Source: Phreatobacter sp. (GTDB taxonomy: Bacteria > Pseudomonadota > Alphaproteobacteria > Rhizobiales > Phreatobacteraceae). Taken from it: DNA of 64,000 nt. Numbering within the stretch: the first letter of the stretch is position 1; each line of letters begins with the position of its first letter. The DNA lies in assembly GCF_027532945.1 (NCBI RefSeq), contig NZ_JAPZTZ010000017.1:1-64000 (forward strand), written 5' to 3'. Below, in pieces: positions 28,214-37,417 of the stretch. Below the pieces are notes generated by a model. The model ran no database searches, was not told the DNA's origin, and saw only the letters and a program-made list of their open reading frames with translations. A program made the position numbers and the translations under genes.

Positions 28214-28747
28214 TCAGACCGCCGGGGCTTCGGCCAGCAGGGCCTGGAGGTCGAGGCGCTTCGTCACCATGGCGAGCGTGCCGTCGGCATTGCGTGGCCA
28301 TTCCGCCTCGGGCCGGTCGCGATAGAGCTCGACACCGTTGCCGTCGGGATCGGAGAGGTAGAGCGCTTCGCTCACCCCGTGGTCGCTGGCCCCATCAAGG
28401 CGGATGCCAGCCTCGATCAGGCGGCGCAGCGCGTCGGCCAGCGCCGTGCGGTCGGGATAGAGGATCGCCGTGTGGAAGAGGCCGGTGGTGCCCGGCGCGG
28501 GCGGGCGGCCGCCACGGCTCTCCCAGGTGTTGAGGCCGATATGGTGGTGATAGCCGCCGGCCGAGAGGAACACCGCCTGGTCGCCATAGCGCTGGGTGAC
28601 CTCGAAGCCGAGGACGTCGCGGTAGAAGGCGAGCGAGCGGTCGAGATCGGCGACCTTCAGGTGGACATGGCCGATCCGGGTGCCGGCGGCGACGGGGCGC
28701 GGCGGGCTCTCGGTGGGGACGAGCGGGACGGCGGTGGCGGTGGTCAT
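28214..28747 (-). CDS. VOC-family protein, catechol-2,3-dioxygenase-like
   Basis: A 177-residue protein with an extradiol-dioxygenase-type VOC module: IGHVHLKVADLDRSLAFYRD, a pair of metal-ligand candidates (His in HVHLKV; YHHHIGLNTW), and LYLSDPDGNGVELY near the end with the usual Glu ligand. The start at 28747 is chosen because GAGGAG is 7 bases upstream; the ATG 6 bases earlier would be only one base behind it. Related genes are labelled CatE-like, but the substrate is uncertain. It converges with the PIG-V-like gene (3 bases apart). Confidence 0.85.
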   Translation of the reverse strand: MTTATAVPLVPTESPPRPVAAGTRIGHVHLKVADLDRSLAFYRDVLGFEVTQRYGDQAVFLSAGGYHHHIGLNTWESRGGRPPAPGTTGLFHTAILYPDRTALADALRRLIEAGIRLDGASDHGVSEALYLSDPDGNGVELYRDRPEAEWPRNADGTLAMVTKRLDLQALLAEAPAV

Positions 28748-28800
28748 GGTCATGCTCCTCGGATCGTGGGCGGCATCGCGCCGCGTCGTCGAGAAACATG

Positions 28801-28835
28801 CGCTTGCCGCTCTCGTGGCGCGAGAGCGGCAAGCG
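28801..28835. repeat. perfect 15-bp inverted repeat between CNNM and VOC genes
   Basis: CGCTTGCCGCTCTCG, loop TGGCG, CGAGAGCGGCAAGCG. Thirty of 35 bases pair perfectly. It lies 33 bases behind the stop of the CNNM-family gene and 53 bases before the VOC gene, both read on the minus strand. It may be a terminator of the former (no U-tract) or a dispersed palindromic repeat. Confidence 0.75.
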
Positions 28836-28868
28836 GATTCTTGCAAACGTGCATGATCGCCTTGCGGA

Positions 28869-30146
28869 TCAGCCGATGCGCGTCGCCAGGATCTTGTCGA
28901 TGCGGCGGCCGTCGAGGTCGACGACCTCGAAACGCCAGACGCCCTTGTCGAAGCTCTCGCCCACCTGCGGCAGGCGCTGCATCTCGTGCAGCACGAATCC
29001 GGCCACGGTGTGGAAGTCCGCGTCACGGTCCATCACAATGCCGAACTGCGCGGCGAATTCGTCCGCCGCCATCCAGCCCGCCACCAGCAGCGAGCCGTCG
29101 GTGCGGGAGACGACCGCGGGTTCCTCGTCGGTTTCATCGGGCAGCGCGCCGACGATGGCTTCGAGCACGTCATTGGCGGTGATGAGGCCCTCGAAATGGC
29201 CGTACTCGTCGAAGACCAGCACCATATGGGCGTTGGAGCCGCGCAGCGCCCTCAGCACGTCGAGGGCGGGTGTCCGGTCGAGCACCACAGGAACGTCCTG
29301 GATGAGGCCGGCAATATCCGGCCGCGCCTTCGCCCCAAAGGCCTCGAGCAGGTCCTTGGCGAGGATGATGCCGATGATGGAATCGGAATTGCCGTCCTGG
29401 ACCGGCAGGCGCGAGCGGCGCGTCGCCACGGCGCGCTGGCGGATGGTCTCCAGCGGCTCGGCGAGGTTGATGACCTCCACGTCGCGGCGGGGCGTCATCA
29501 GGGCGTTGGCGGTGCGGTCGGCGAGGCGCATGACGCCGGCGATCATCTCGCCCTCGTCGCGCTCTATGACGCCTGCGGTTTCCGCCTCGGCGATGATGGT
29601 CTTGACCTCTTCCTCGGTGACCTTCTCACCGCTCGCGCCGCGCTGGCCGAGCAGGGCGAGGACGAGCCGGCCGGAATGGTCGAGGAGCCAGACCAGGGGC
29701 GCGGCGACGCGCGAGAGCAGACGCATGGCGGGCGCCACCATGACGGCGACGCGCTCGGGGTCGCGCAGCGCGACCTGCTTGGGCACGAGTTCGCCGATGA
29801 TGAGCGAGAGATAGGTGATGAGCACCACTACCAGGCCGAAGCCGAGCCATTCCGCAATGTTCTGCGACAGGCCGAGGTCCTGCAGCCCTGCGGCGGCGCG
29901 CACGCCTAGGGTCGCGCCGGAAAAGGCGCCGGACAGCACGCCGACGAGGGTGATGCCGATCTGCACGGTGGAGAGGAAGCGGCCGGGATGCTCGGCCAGG
30001 GCGAGGGCTGCCGTGGCACCGCGGCTGCCCTGTTCGCTCAGCACCTTGAGACGCGCGGGGCGGGAGGAGACCACCGCCAGCTCGGACATGGCCAGCACGC
30101 CGTTGACGACGGTCAGGACCAGGATGATCGCAATCTCGAGGTACAA
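28869..30146 (-). CDS. hemolysin/CorC-family protein with CNNM and CBS domains
   Basis: About 425 residues. The N-terminal CNNM domain has four hydrophobic helices (LEIAIILVLTVVNGVLAMSE, TVQIGITLVGVLSGAFSG, WLGFGLVVVLITYLSLIIGE with ELVPKQVAL). Then come two CBS motifs (LMTPRRDVEVINL, DVPVVLDRTPALDVLRAL) and a C-terminal CorC_HlyC domain (DGSLLVAGWMAADEFAAQF). The family is thought to export magnesium or cobalt, not to be a true hemolysin. The start is probably TTG at 30146, giving LYLEIAIIL; no ATG lies upstream in the conserved area, while an internal one at SELAVVSSR would remove the first helix. Confidence 0.88.
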   Translation of the reverse strand: MYLEIAIILVLTVVNGVLAMSELAVVSSRPARLKVLSEQGSRGATAALALAEHPGRFLSTVQIGITLVGVLSGAFSGATLGVRAAAGLQDLGLSQNIAEWLGFGLVVVLITYLSLIIGELVPKQVALRDPERVAVMVAPAMRLLSRVAAPLVWLLDHSGRLVLALLGQRGASGEKVTEEEVKTIIAEAETAGVIERDEGEMIAGVMRLADRTANALMTPRRDVEVINLAEPLETIRQRAVATRRSRLPVQDGNSDSIIGIILAKDLLEAFGAKARPDIAGLIQDVPVVLDRTPALDVLRALRGSNAHMVLVFDEYGHFEGLITANDVLEAIVGALPDETDEEPAVVSRTDGSLLVAGWMAADEFAAQFGIVMDRDADFHTVAGFVLHEMQRLPQVGESFDKGVWRFEVVDLDGRRIDKILATRIG

Positions 30147-30339
30147 AGATCTCTCGCGTGACGCGGATGCCGCACTCGATATCGGCCCGCTTCCGGCGCC
30201 CCTCATACAGGATGGAGGTGGCATCGCGCCATGACTTCGCGACGCACCCGGCCTGCCGCGCGTCACCGCCTCGCTTGACAGGACCCGGTGGCACGGGGAC
30301 AAGGCGCGACTGATCCTGCCCTTCCGCGGAACCCGCCCC

Positions 30340-31182
30340 ATGTCCCACGCCCAGCTCCAGTCCGTCATCGAGACCGCCTTCGAGAACCGCGCCGAGGTGA
30401 CCGCCGCGACGAAGGGCGAGATCCGCGAGGCGGTGGACACCGCCCTCGACCTGCTCGATGCCGGCACGCTGCGCGTCGCCTCCAAGGAGACGGGCGAGTG
30501 GGTCGTCCACCAGTGGCTGAAGAAGGCGGTGTTGCTCTCCTTCCGCCTCAACGACATGACGACCATTGCAGGCGGGCCGGGTGGCTCGTCCTGGTGGGAC
30601 AAGGTGCCCTCGAAGTTCGACGGCTGGGGCGCGCCCGAGTTCTCCCGCGCCGGCTTCCGCGCCGTGCCGAACTGCGTCGTTCGCCGCTCCGCCTTCATCG
30701 CCAGGAACGTCGTGCTGATGCCCTCCTTCGTGAATCTCGGCGCCTATGTCGACGAGGGCACCATGGTCGACACCTGGGCGACGGTTGGCTCCTGCGCGCA
30801 GATCGGCAAGAACGTTCACCTGTCCGGCGGCGTCGGAATCGGCGGCGTGCTGGAGCCGCTGCAGTCCAACCCCACCATCATCGAGGACAATTGCTTCATC
30901 GGCGCGCGCTCGGAGGTGGTCGAGGGCGTCGTGGTCGGCCAAGGTTCGGTGATCTCGATGGGTGTCTATCTTTCCGCCTCGACCAAGATCGTCGACCGCC
31001 AGACCGGCGAGATCCATGTCGGCCGCGTGCCGCCCTATTCGGTCGTCGTCTCCGGCAACCTGCCGGGCAAGGTGCTTCCGGGCGAGAACTGGGGCCCGTC
31101 GACCTATTGCGCGGTCATCGTCAAGACGGTGGACGAGAAGACGCGCTCCAAGACCGGCATCAACGAATTGCTGCGCGACTGA
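30340..31182 (+). CDS. dapD: 2,3,4,5-tetrahydropyridine-2,6-dicarboxylate N-succinyltransferase
   Basis: A 280-residue trimeric left-handed beta-helix enzyme that succinylates tetrahydrodipicolinate in lysine and meso-diaminopimelate synthesis. Hexapeptide repeats are clear in [39 protein letters not shown] and [20 protein letters not shown]. Length is normal. It opens a cluster in which two DUF805 membrane-protein genes separate it from dapE, the enzyme acting two steps later. Confidence 0.97.
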   Translation: MSHAQLQSVIETAFENRAEVTAATKGEIREAVDTALDLLDAGTLRVASKETGEWVVHQWLKKAVLLSFRLNDMTTIAGGPGGSSWWDKVPSKFDGWGAPEFSRAGFRAVPNCVVRRSAFIARNVVLMPSFVNLGAYVDEGTMVDTWATVGSCAQIGKNVHLSGGVGIGGVLEPLQSNPTIIEDNCFIGARSEVVEGVVVGQGSVISMGVYLSASTKIVDRQTGEIHVGRVPPYSVVVSGNLPGKVLPGENWGPSTYCAVIVKTVDEKTRSKTGINELLRD

Positions 31183-31195
31183 GGCGGCCCGGTCC

Positions 31196-31663
31196 GTGGC
31201 GCGCCTCGACTGGACGAGCCGGCGGATCTGGGTGGACCCTGCCGCCTGGTCCTACCTCCTGCTGTCCTTCGAGGGGCGCATCCCGCGGCTGCCATTCTGG
31301 GTCGCCGCTGTGGCGCTCAACATCGCGGCCTTCCTCGCCGACCGGCTCGCGATGGCTCTCGGCGGCAATCCTGCCGCTGCGGTCGTCGGGCTCGCCTTCC
31401 TTTATCCCTCGCTGGCGCTCGCCATCAAACGCGCCTACGATCGCGGCCATTCCGACCTATACCTGCTCTTCCTCTTCCTGCCGGCCTTTCTCGTGACGGT
31501 GCTGCAGGTGCTCGGCTATCTCGATTCCTCCGGTCCCGTCGGCCCGATCCTGTCGATCCTCGGGCTCTGGGTGCTCATCGCGCTCATTGTCCTGGTGATC
31601 GATCTCGGGCTGCTGCGCGGCCAGGAGGGCCCGAACGCCCATGGGCCCGACCCCCTCGGCTGA
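31196..31663 (+). CDS. DUF805-family membrane protein (first of two)
   Basis: About 155 residues, starting with GTG at 31196, 13 bases behind dapD. It begins RLDWTSRRIWVDPAAWSYLL and continues SFEGRIPRLPFWVAAVALNI, the (x)GRxxRxxFW signature of DUF805. Four hydrophobic helices are predicted. It ends in GQEGPNAHGPDPLG, the same GPNxxGPDPL tail as the next gene, which is a further DUF805 mark. Function unknown. GAGG overlapping the dapD stop is the likely ribosome site, about 11 bases away, so the start is moderately sure. Confidence 0.8.
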   Translation: MARLDWTSRRIWVDPAAWSYLLLSFEGRIPRLPFWVAAVALNIAAFLADRLAMALGGNPAAAVVGLAFLYPSLALAIKRAYDRGHSDLYLLFLFLPAFLVTVLQVLGYLDSSGPVGPILSILGLWVLIALIVLVIDLGLLRGQEGPNAHGPDPLG

Positions 31664-31786
31664 TCTGTGCGGAGGGGGGCCGATCGGCGACATGGGGTGG
31701 AAACCTTCGGCGTTGACCTTGCCGCCGTCACCAGCCACCTTCGGCACGGGTGGCGTTTCAGGCAGTGTCAGACCCGAGGCAGACCC

Positions 31787-32242
31787 ATGGACCTCCAGTA
31801 TCTTTTCCTCAACGGTGACGGGCGCATCGCCCGCCGCGACTTCTGGATCGGCATCGCCATCCTGATCGTCACCAACATCCTGCTCAGCATCGTCCTGGGC
31901 CTCATCGGGTCGATGATCGGCGGCATGTGGGGCGCCATCATCCTGGTTGGCATCGCCGGTCTCGTCATGGCCATCCCCGGCTATCTCCTCATGGTGAAGC
32001 GGTCCAACGACCGCGATTACCCGCAGACCTATGTCCAGGCCCTGACGGCGCTCAACATCGCCTTCCAGCTCCAGGCCATGGTGCTGCCGATGACCATGGG
32101 CGGGCAGAGCCTGCTCGCCAATCTCTTCTCCATCGCCATCGCGTTGGCGGGCCTCTGGGCGCTGGTCGATCTCGGCTTCTTCCAGGGCACCCGCGGTCCG
32201 AACCGCTACGGTCCCGATCCCCTGGAAGTTCCGCAGACATGA
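31787..32242 (+). CDS. DUF805-family membrane protein (second of two)
   Basis: A 151-residue protein, [20 protein letters not shown] followed by four hydrophobic helices, [13 protein letters not shown] between helices, and the tail [15 protein letters not shown]. This is a standard DUF805 protein. GAGG precedes the ATG by 8 bases. Its stop overlaps the dapE start (ATGA), so dapE translation is coupled to it. The similarity to the preceding gene suggests tandem duplication followed by divergence. Confidence 0.87.
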   Translation: MDLQYLFLNGDGRIARRDFWIGIAILIVTNILLSIVLGLIGSMIGGMWGAIILVGIAGLVMAIPGYLLMVKRSNDRDYPQTYVQALTALNIAFQLQAMVLPMTMGGQSLLANLFSIAIALAGLWALVDLGFFQGTRGPNRYGPDPLEVPQT

Positions 32243-33399
32243 CATCCGATCCGGTCGCGCTGACGCGCGCCCTCATCCAGTGCCCCTCCGTCACACCGAC
32301 GGAGGGCGGCGCCCTCGCCTTCCTCGAAACGGTCCTCAAGCCTGCCGGCTTCAGGGTCGAGCGCGTCACCTTCTCCGAGCCCGGCACGCCGGACGTGGAG
32401 AACCTCTATGCCCGCATCGGCACCGAGGGCCCGCATCTGGTCTTCGCCGGCCATACCGACGTGGTGCCGCCTGGCGATGCCGGCCAGTGGCGGCACGGAC
32501 CCTTTGCCGGCGAGGTCGTCGACGGCCAGCTCTATGGCCGCGGCGCGGTCGACATGAAGGGCGGCATCGCCTGTTTCCTCGCCGCAGCGCTGGATCACGT
32601 GGCGTCGCATGGCGGGCGACCGAAGGGCTCCATCAGCTTCCTCATCACCGGCGACGAGGAGGGCCCCTCCGTCAATGGCACGGAGAAGCTCATCGCCTGG
32701 GCGCATCAGCGGGGCGAGCGCTTCGACCATTGCATCGTCGGCGAGCCGAGCAATCCCGAGGCCCTCGGTGACATGATCAAGATCGGCCGGCGCGGCTCGC
32801 TCTCGGCCATCGTCACGGTGGAGGGCCGCCAGGGCCATGTCGCCTATCCGCACCGTGCGGCGAACCCGATCCCCGTCCTGCTGGCGATCCTGAACAGGCT
32901 GACGGCGGAGCCGCTGGACGCCGGCAATGCGCATTTCCAGCCCTCCAATCTCGAGATCACCTCCATCGATGTCGGCAATGGCGCGACCAACGTCATCCCG
33001 CAGGTGGCGACCGCGCGGTTCAACATCCGCTTCAACGACGAGCACACGCTGGATGGCCTGAAGGCGCGGATCGGCCAGGTGGTGGCGGAAGCGGCCCGGC
33101 CGGGCATCACGCCCTCCGTCACCTATGCCCGCGGCAATTCGCAGAGCTTCATCACCAAGCCCGGGCCCTTCGTGGAGATGGTGGCCGAGACCATCGCTGC
33201 GGTGACGGGGCGCCGGCCGGAACTGTCGACCACCGGGGGCACGTCGGATGCGCGCTTCATCAAGGACTATTGCCCAGTGATCGAGTTCGGCCTTGTCGGA
33301 CAGACCATGCATGCTGTGGACGAGCGGGTGGCGGTTGCCGACCTCGTGGCGCTGACCGCGGTCTACCGGCGGATCATCGACCGCTATTTCGGCGACTAG
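32239..33399 (+). CDS. dapE: succinyl-diaminopimelate desuccinylase
   Basis: A 386-residue dinuclear zinc peptidase (M20) that releases succinate from N-succinyl-LL-diaminopimelate. Zinc ligands and catalytic residues appear in [46 protein letters not shown] (catalytic Glu-Glu) and the C-terminal [22 protein letters not shown] with [11 protein letters not shown]. Start overlaps the DUF805 stop. It is the last gene of the dapD cluster; ubiB converges after a 45-base gap. Confidence 0.97.
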   Translation: MTSDPVALTRALIQCPSVTPTEGGALAFLETVLKPAGFRVERVTFSEPGTPDVENLYARIGTEGPHLVFAGHTDVVPPGDAGQWRHGPFAGEVVDGQLYGRGAVDMKGGIACFLAAALDHVASHGGRPKGSISFLITGDEEGPSVNGTEKLIAWAHQRGERFDHCIVGEPSNPEALGDMIKIGRRGSLSAIVTVEGRQGHVAYPHRAANPIPVLLAILNRLTAEPLDAGNAHFQPSNLEITSIDVGNGATNVIPQVATARFNIRFNDEHTLDGLKARIGQVVAEAARPGITPSVTYARGNSQSFITKPGPFVEMVAETIAAVTGRRPELSTTGGTSDARFIKDYCPVIEFGLVGQTMHAVDERVAVADLVALTAVYRRIIDRYFGD

Positions 33400-33444
33400 G
33401 GCACCGGTTTCGGAAACGGGCACCCAAGCCGCAGGCTTGCCCGC

Positions 33445-35013
33445 CTAGCCCCAGATCAGGTTCGCCGCCAGCAGCGCGGCGATGATCCAGAGCGCCACGG
33501 TCGAGGACCGGTTGCGGCGGGCCTCGGCCTCGCCGATGCCCTTCAGCGAGTCCGGCGCCAGCACGAAGCCCTCCCGCGTCAGCTCGTCGATGCGCTCCGA
33601 CAGCATGGCGGCGCGGCTGAGCAGGGCCGGGGCCTCGGCGATGACGCGGCCAACCTCGCGGACGCCGGCACCGGCCTCCTCGATGCGCCCGACGGGCCCG
33701 AGGTTGCGGGTGATCCACTCGCGCACGACAGGCTCGGAGCTCGTCCAGATGTCGAGGCGGGGATCGAGCGAGCGGGCGACGCCCTCGACCACCACCATGG
33801 TCTTCTGCAAGAGGATCAGCTCGGTGCGGGTCTTCATGTCGAAGATCGCCGTCACCTCGAAGAGCAGCGACAGGAGCTTCGCCATGGAGATCTGGTCGGC
33901 GGTGCGGGAATGGATGGGCTCGCCGATGGCGCGGATGGCCTGGGCGAACTCGTCGATGGAATGGTGCGCCGGTACATAGCCGGCTTCAAAATGCACCTCG
34001 GCGACGCGGCGATATTGCTTGGTGATGAAGCCGAGCAGGATCTCGGCGAGGAAGCGCCGCTCCTTCGGGCCGATGCGGCCCATGATGCCGAAGTCGACGG
34101 CGACGAGATTGCCGTCACGGTCGGCGAATAGATTCCCCTGATGCATGTCGGCATGGAAGAAGCCGTCACGCAGGGCATGGCGCAGGAAGCTCTGGATGAC
34201 GATCTGGCCGAGCGCTCGCGCATCGATGCCGGCGGCGTCGAGGCCGGCGCGGTCGCCGAGCTTCAGGCCGTCGATCCATTCGGTGGTGAGCACGGAGCGC
34301 CCGGTGCGGTTCCAGTCGACCGAGGGCACGCGGAAGCCGGGATCGTCCTTCGTCCGCTCTGCCATCTCGGAGGCGGCGGCCGCCTCGAGCCTCAGATCCA
34401 GCTCGATGGCCATGGAGCGGGCGAGGGTGTCGACGATACCGAGGGGCTTGAGGCGGCGGCTTGCCGGCACGAGGCGCTCGGCGAGGTGCGCGGCGAAATA
34501 ATAGTCGGCGAGATCGGCGCGGAAGCGGTCCGCCACCTGCGGCCGCAGGATCTTCACCGCGACGTCGCGTTCGATGTCGCCGTCGCGCACCCGCGCCTTG
34601 TGCACCTGGGCGATGGAGGCGGCGGCGATCGGCGGGCCGAAGGCGATGAAGGCGGAGGCAACCGGCTCGCCCAGCGTTTCGGCGACGATGGCCTCGGCGG
34701 TCGCCTGGTCGAAGGGCGGCACCTTGTCCTGGAGGCTTTCGAGGTCCCGCGCGATGAGCGGGCCGACCACGTCCGGCCGGGTCGACAGGAACTGGCCGAG
34801 CTTCACATAGGTCGGCCCGAGGCGGGTGAGGGCGGCGGTGAGACGGTCGGAACGGGTGCCGGCGCGGCGGCGCTCGACAAGGCGGGCGAGCCTGAGGCCG
34901 AGACGCGCCGGCGGCGGCAGGGCCGCCGGATCGACAAGCGCGAAGACGCCCTCGCGGGCGAAGACGAAGCCGGCCCGCCCGAGGCGGATGGCGTGGAGGA
35001 GACCTGCGATCAC
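33445..35013 (-). CDS. ubiB: UbiB-family protein (ubiquinone biosynthesis, atypical kinase/ADCK)
   Basis: About 522 residues. The kinase-like core shows the family's KxGQ motif (VKLGQFLSTRPD), AAASIAQVHKARV replacing the P-loop, VAVKILRP, FFHADMHQGNLFADRDGNLV and VDFGIMGRIG. Two C-terminal hydrophobic helices anchor it in the membrane. UbiB is needed for aerobic ubiquinone synthesis, probably as an ATPase or lipid-handling protein and not as a hydroxylase. GTG at 35013, 4 bases behind the ubiE stop, is preferred; a TTG at 35049 inside ubiE is an alternative. Confidence 0.94.
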   Translation of the reverse strand: MIAGLLHAIRLGRAGFVFAREGVFALVDPAALPPPARLGLRLARLVERRRAGTRSDRLTAALTRLGPTYVKLGQFLSTRPDVVGPLIARDLESLQDKVPPFDQATAEAIVAETLGEPVASAFIAFGPPIAAASIAQVHKARVRDGDIERDVAVKILRPQVADRFRADLADYYFAAHLAERLVPASRRLKPLGIVDTLARSMAIELDLRLEAAAASEMAERTKDDPGFRVPSVDWNRTGRSVLTTEWIDGLKLGDRAGLDAAGIDARALGQIVIQSFLRHALRDGFFHADMHQGNLFADRDGNLVAVDFGIMGRIGPKERRFLAEILLGFITKQYRRVAEVHFEAGYVPAHHSIDEFAQAIRAIGEPIHSRTADQISMAKLLSLLFEVTAIFDMKTRTELILLQKTMVVVEGVARSLDPRLDIWTSSEPVVREWITRNLGPVGRIEEAGAGVREVGRVIAEAPALLSRAAMLSERIDELTREGFVLAPDSLKGIGEAEARRNRSSTVALWIIAALLAANLIWG

Positions 35014-35017
35014 GGCG

Positions 35018-35770
35018 TCAGATCTTCCAGCCGCCGGAGAGGCAGGCAATGCCGCCGGTCATCGGCGTCACCTCGACGCGCGAGAAGCCGGCCTTGGCGA
35101 TCATGCCGGCAAAGACGTCATTGCGCGGGAACTTGCGGATGGATTCGACGAGATACTGGTAGGGCTGGGCATCGCCGGTGACCATGCGGCCCATGGGCGG
35201 GATGACGGTGAAGGAATAGGCGTCGTAGACGCGGTCGAGGCCGGGGATGACATCGGGCGAGAATTCCAGCACCAGCAGCCGGCCGCCGGGACGCAGCACG
35301 CGATAGGCCTCGTCCAGCGCCTTCTGGATGCGCGGCACGTTCCGGATGCCGAAGGCGATGGTGTAGCCGTCGAAATGCGCGGAGGGGAACGGCAGGTCCT
35401 CGGCATTGCCCTGGACGAAGGTGACCCGGTCCGACAGGCCGCGCTTGTCGGCCCGGCCCTGCCCGACCTTCAGCATCTCGCCATTGATGTCGCAGACGGT
35501 GGCGCTGGCACGCTCGCCGGCGCCGACCACCTTGAAGGCGACATCGCCCGTGCCGCCTGCGACGTCGAGATGGCGGAAGGGCCGGGTCTTCGACAGGCCG
35601 AGCCGCGTCACCAGCACGTCCTTCCAGACGCGGTGGAGGCCGGCCGACATCAGGTCGTTCATCAGGTCATAGCGGGCCGCGACCTTGTGGAACACGTCGT
35701 CGACGAGGTCTTGCTTGGCGTCGAGGTCGACGCGGCGGAATCCGAAATCGGTCTGGGCGGCTGCTGACAT
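35018..35770 (-). CDS. ubiE: ubiquinone/menaquinone C-methyltransferase UbiE
   Basis: A 250-residue SAM-dependent methyltransferase acting on the ring C-2 of demethoxyubiquinol. It has [20 protein letters not shown], the SAM motif [16 protein letters not shown], the post-[25 protein letters not shown] and [14 protein letters not shown] at 35770 is chosen (AGGA upstream), although a GTG/ATG frame reaches 35800. It is followed by ubiB in one operon and is divergent from mutM, a common alphaproteobacterial arrangement. Confidence 0.96.
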   Translation of the reverse strand: MSAAAQTDFGFRRVDLDAKQDLVDDVFHKVAARYDLMNDLMSAGLHRVWKDVLVTRLGLSKTRPFRHLDVAGGTGDVAFKVVGAGERASATVCDINGEMLKVGQGRADKRGLSDRVTFVQGNAEDLPFPSAHFDGYTIAFGIRNVPRIQKALDEAYRVLRPGGRLLVLEFSPDVIPGLDRVYDAYSFTVIPPMGRMVTGDAQPYQYLVESIRKFPRNDVFAGMIAKAGFSRVEVTPMTGGIACLSGGWKI

Positions 35771-35890
35771 GGCCAGGTCCTGTAAGGTTGGCCGGACCAT
35801 AGCGGAATGGTCCTGCCGGCGCTATGTGGGGCAGGGCGCGGCTTCTGCCAGCGCTTCCGCTGCCCTTTTCGTGCCGAAAGGCCTGTTCTC

Positions 35891-36775
35891 ATGCCTGAAT
35901 TGCCCGAGGTCGAGACCGTCCGCCGCGGCCTCCAGCCGGTGATGGAGGGGGCGCGGATCGTTGCCGCCGAGGTGCGGCGGCCCGACCTGCGCTTTCCCTT
36001 TCCCGAGCGTTTCGCCGAGCGGCTCGCCGGGCGCACGGTGACCTCGCTGGGGCGGCGGTCGAAATATCTCCTCGCCGATCTCGACGGCGACGACGTGGTC
36101 ATCATGCATCTGGGCATGTCCGGCTCGTTCCGCATCGCCCAGGCACCGACCGGCGGCGCGGTGGTCGGTGACTTCCACCATGAACGTTCGCGGGATGCCG
36201 CCCACGATCACGTCGTCCTGTCGCTCTCCTCGGGCGCCATCATCACCTACAACGATCCCCGCCGCTTCGGATTCATGCTGATGACGCCGCGGGCGAGCCT
36301 TGCCGACCATCCGCTCATGGCGAAGCTCGGCGTCGAGCCGACCGGCAACGACCTTTCGGCCGAGCACCTCGCGAGCGCCTTCCGCGGCAAGGCGGCGCCG
36401 CTCAAGGCGGCGCTCCTCGACCAGTCCATCATCGCCGGCCTGGGCAATATCTATGTCTGCGAGGCGCTGCACCGGTCGGGGCTGTCGCCGCAGCGGGCGG
36501 CGGGCACGCTGGTCACCAAGGGCGGCGATCCGACCGTCCGGCTGGAGCGGCTGGTGCCGGTGATCCGCGAGGTCATCGCCGAGGCCATCGCCGCCGGCGG
36601 CTCATCGCTGCGCGATCATGCCCAGCCCTCCGGCGAGCTCGGCTATTTCCAGCACAGCTTCCATGTCTACGATCGCGAAGGCGAGGCTTGCAGACGGTGC
36701 GGGGATGGGCACAGAGTGCGCCGCATCGTGCAATCTGGCCGCTCCACCTTCTACTGCGCGGCGTGCCAGCGCTGA
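35891..36775 (+). CDS. mutM: formamidopyrimidine-DNA glycosylase (Fpg/MutM)
   Basis: A 294-residue bifunctional glycosylase/AP lyase removing 8-oxoguanine and FaPy lesions. The N-terminus [14 protein letters not shown] supplies the catalytic Pro and Glu once Met is removed. [10 protein letters not shown] holds the catalytic lysine and [16 protein letters not shown] is the helix-two-turn-helix. The C-terminal zinc finger runs ACRRCG to YCAACQR with CX2C and CX2C pairs. Length is normal; a slightly longer upstream frame is excluded by the invariant N-terminus. Confidence 0.97.
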   Translation: MPELPEVETVRRGLQPVMEGARIVAAEVRRPDLRFPFPERFAERLAGRTVTSLGRRSKYLLADLDGDDVVIMHLGMSGSFRIAQAPTGGAVVGDFHHERSRDAAHDHVVLSLSSGAIITYNDPRRFGFMLMTPRASLADHPLMAKLGVEPTGNDLSAEHLASAFRGKAAPLKAALLDQSIIAGLGNIYVCEALHRSGLSPQRAAGTLVTKGGDPTVRLERLVPVIREVIAEAIAAGGSSLRDHAQPSGELGYFQHSFHVYDREGEACRRCGDGHRVRRIVQSGRSTFYCAACQR

Positions 36776-36787
36776 GGATCAAAAAGA

Positions 36788-37405
36788 ATGCTGAAGGTCT
36801 GGGGTCGGAACAATTCGTCCAACGTGCAGAAGGTGATGTGGGGCATCGCCGAGATGGGTGTGCCGCATGAGCGCATCGATGCGGGGCGCCAGTTCGGCGT
36901 CGTCAACGAGCCCACCTACCGCGCCAAGAACCCGAACGGCATGGTGCCGACCATCGAGGACGAGGGCGTCGTCCTGTGGGAATCGAACGCCATCCTGCGC
37001 CATCTCGCCCGCAAGCACGGAAAGCTGATGCCGGCGGCCCTCGCTGACCAGGCCCGCGTCGACATGTGGATGGACTGGCAGCAGACCGTGCTCGGCCAGG
37101 GTGTCGGTCCCGTCTTCATCGGCATGATCCGCACGCCGGCCGAACAGCGCGACATGGCGGCCATCGAGAAGGCCAAGCAGGCGGCCATCGCCGCCGTCGG
37201 CATCCTCGACGCCGAGCTCGAGAAGCACATGTTCGTGGTCGGTAACACGTTCACGGTGGCCGACATCCCGATCGGCATCATGATGTTCCGTTACAAGACG
37301 CTCATCCCCGAGGCGCCGGCGCGGGCGAATGTCGACCGCTGGTACGCCGCGATGCAGGCGCGCCCCGCCTTCCGCCAGCACGTCACCGACATCCCGCTGA
37401 CCTGA
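36788..37405 (+). CDS. glutathione S-transferase family protein
   Basis: A 205-residue cytosolic GST. The N-terminal thioredoxin-like domain (MLKVWGRNNSSNVQKVMW, KNPNGMVPTIEDEGVVLWES with the cis-Pro and the glutathione-gripping Glu-Ser) is followed by the all-helical domain (about residues 85-200) containing NTFTVADIPIGIMMFRY with the N-capping Asp. The Ser-rich NNSSN near residue 10 is the likely active site. It follows mutM by 12 bases, probably read from the same transcript. Substrate unknown. Confidence 0.92.
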   Translation: MLKVWGRNNSSNVQKVMWGIAEMGVPHERIDAGRQFGVVNEPTYRAKNPNGMVPTIEDEGVVLWESNAILRHLARKHGKLMPAALADQARVDMWMDWQQTVLGQGVGPVFIGMIRTPAEQRDMAAIEKAKQAAIAAVGILDAELEKHMFVVGNTFTVADIPIGIMMFRYKTLIPEAPARANVDRWYAAMQARPAFRQHVTDIPLT

Positions 37406-37417
37406 CCCGATCTGCGA

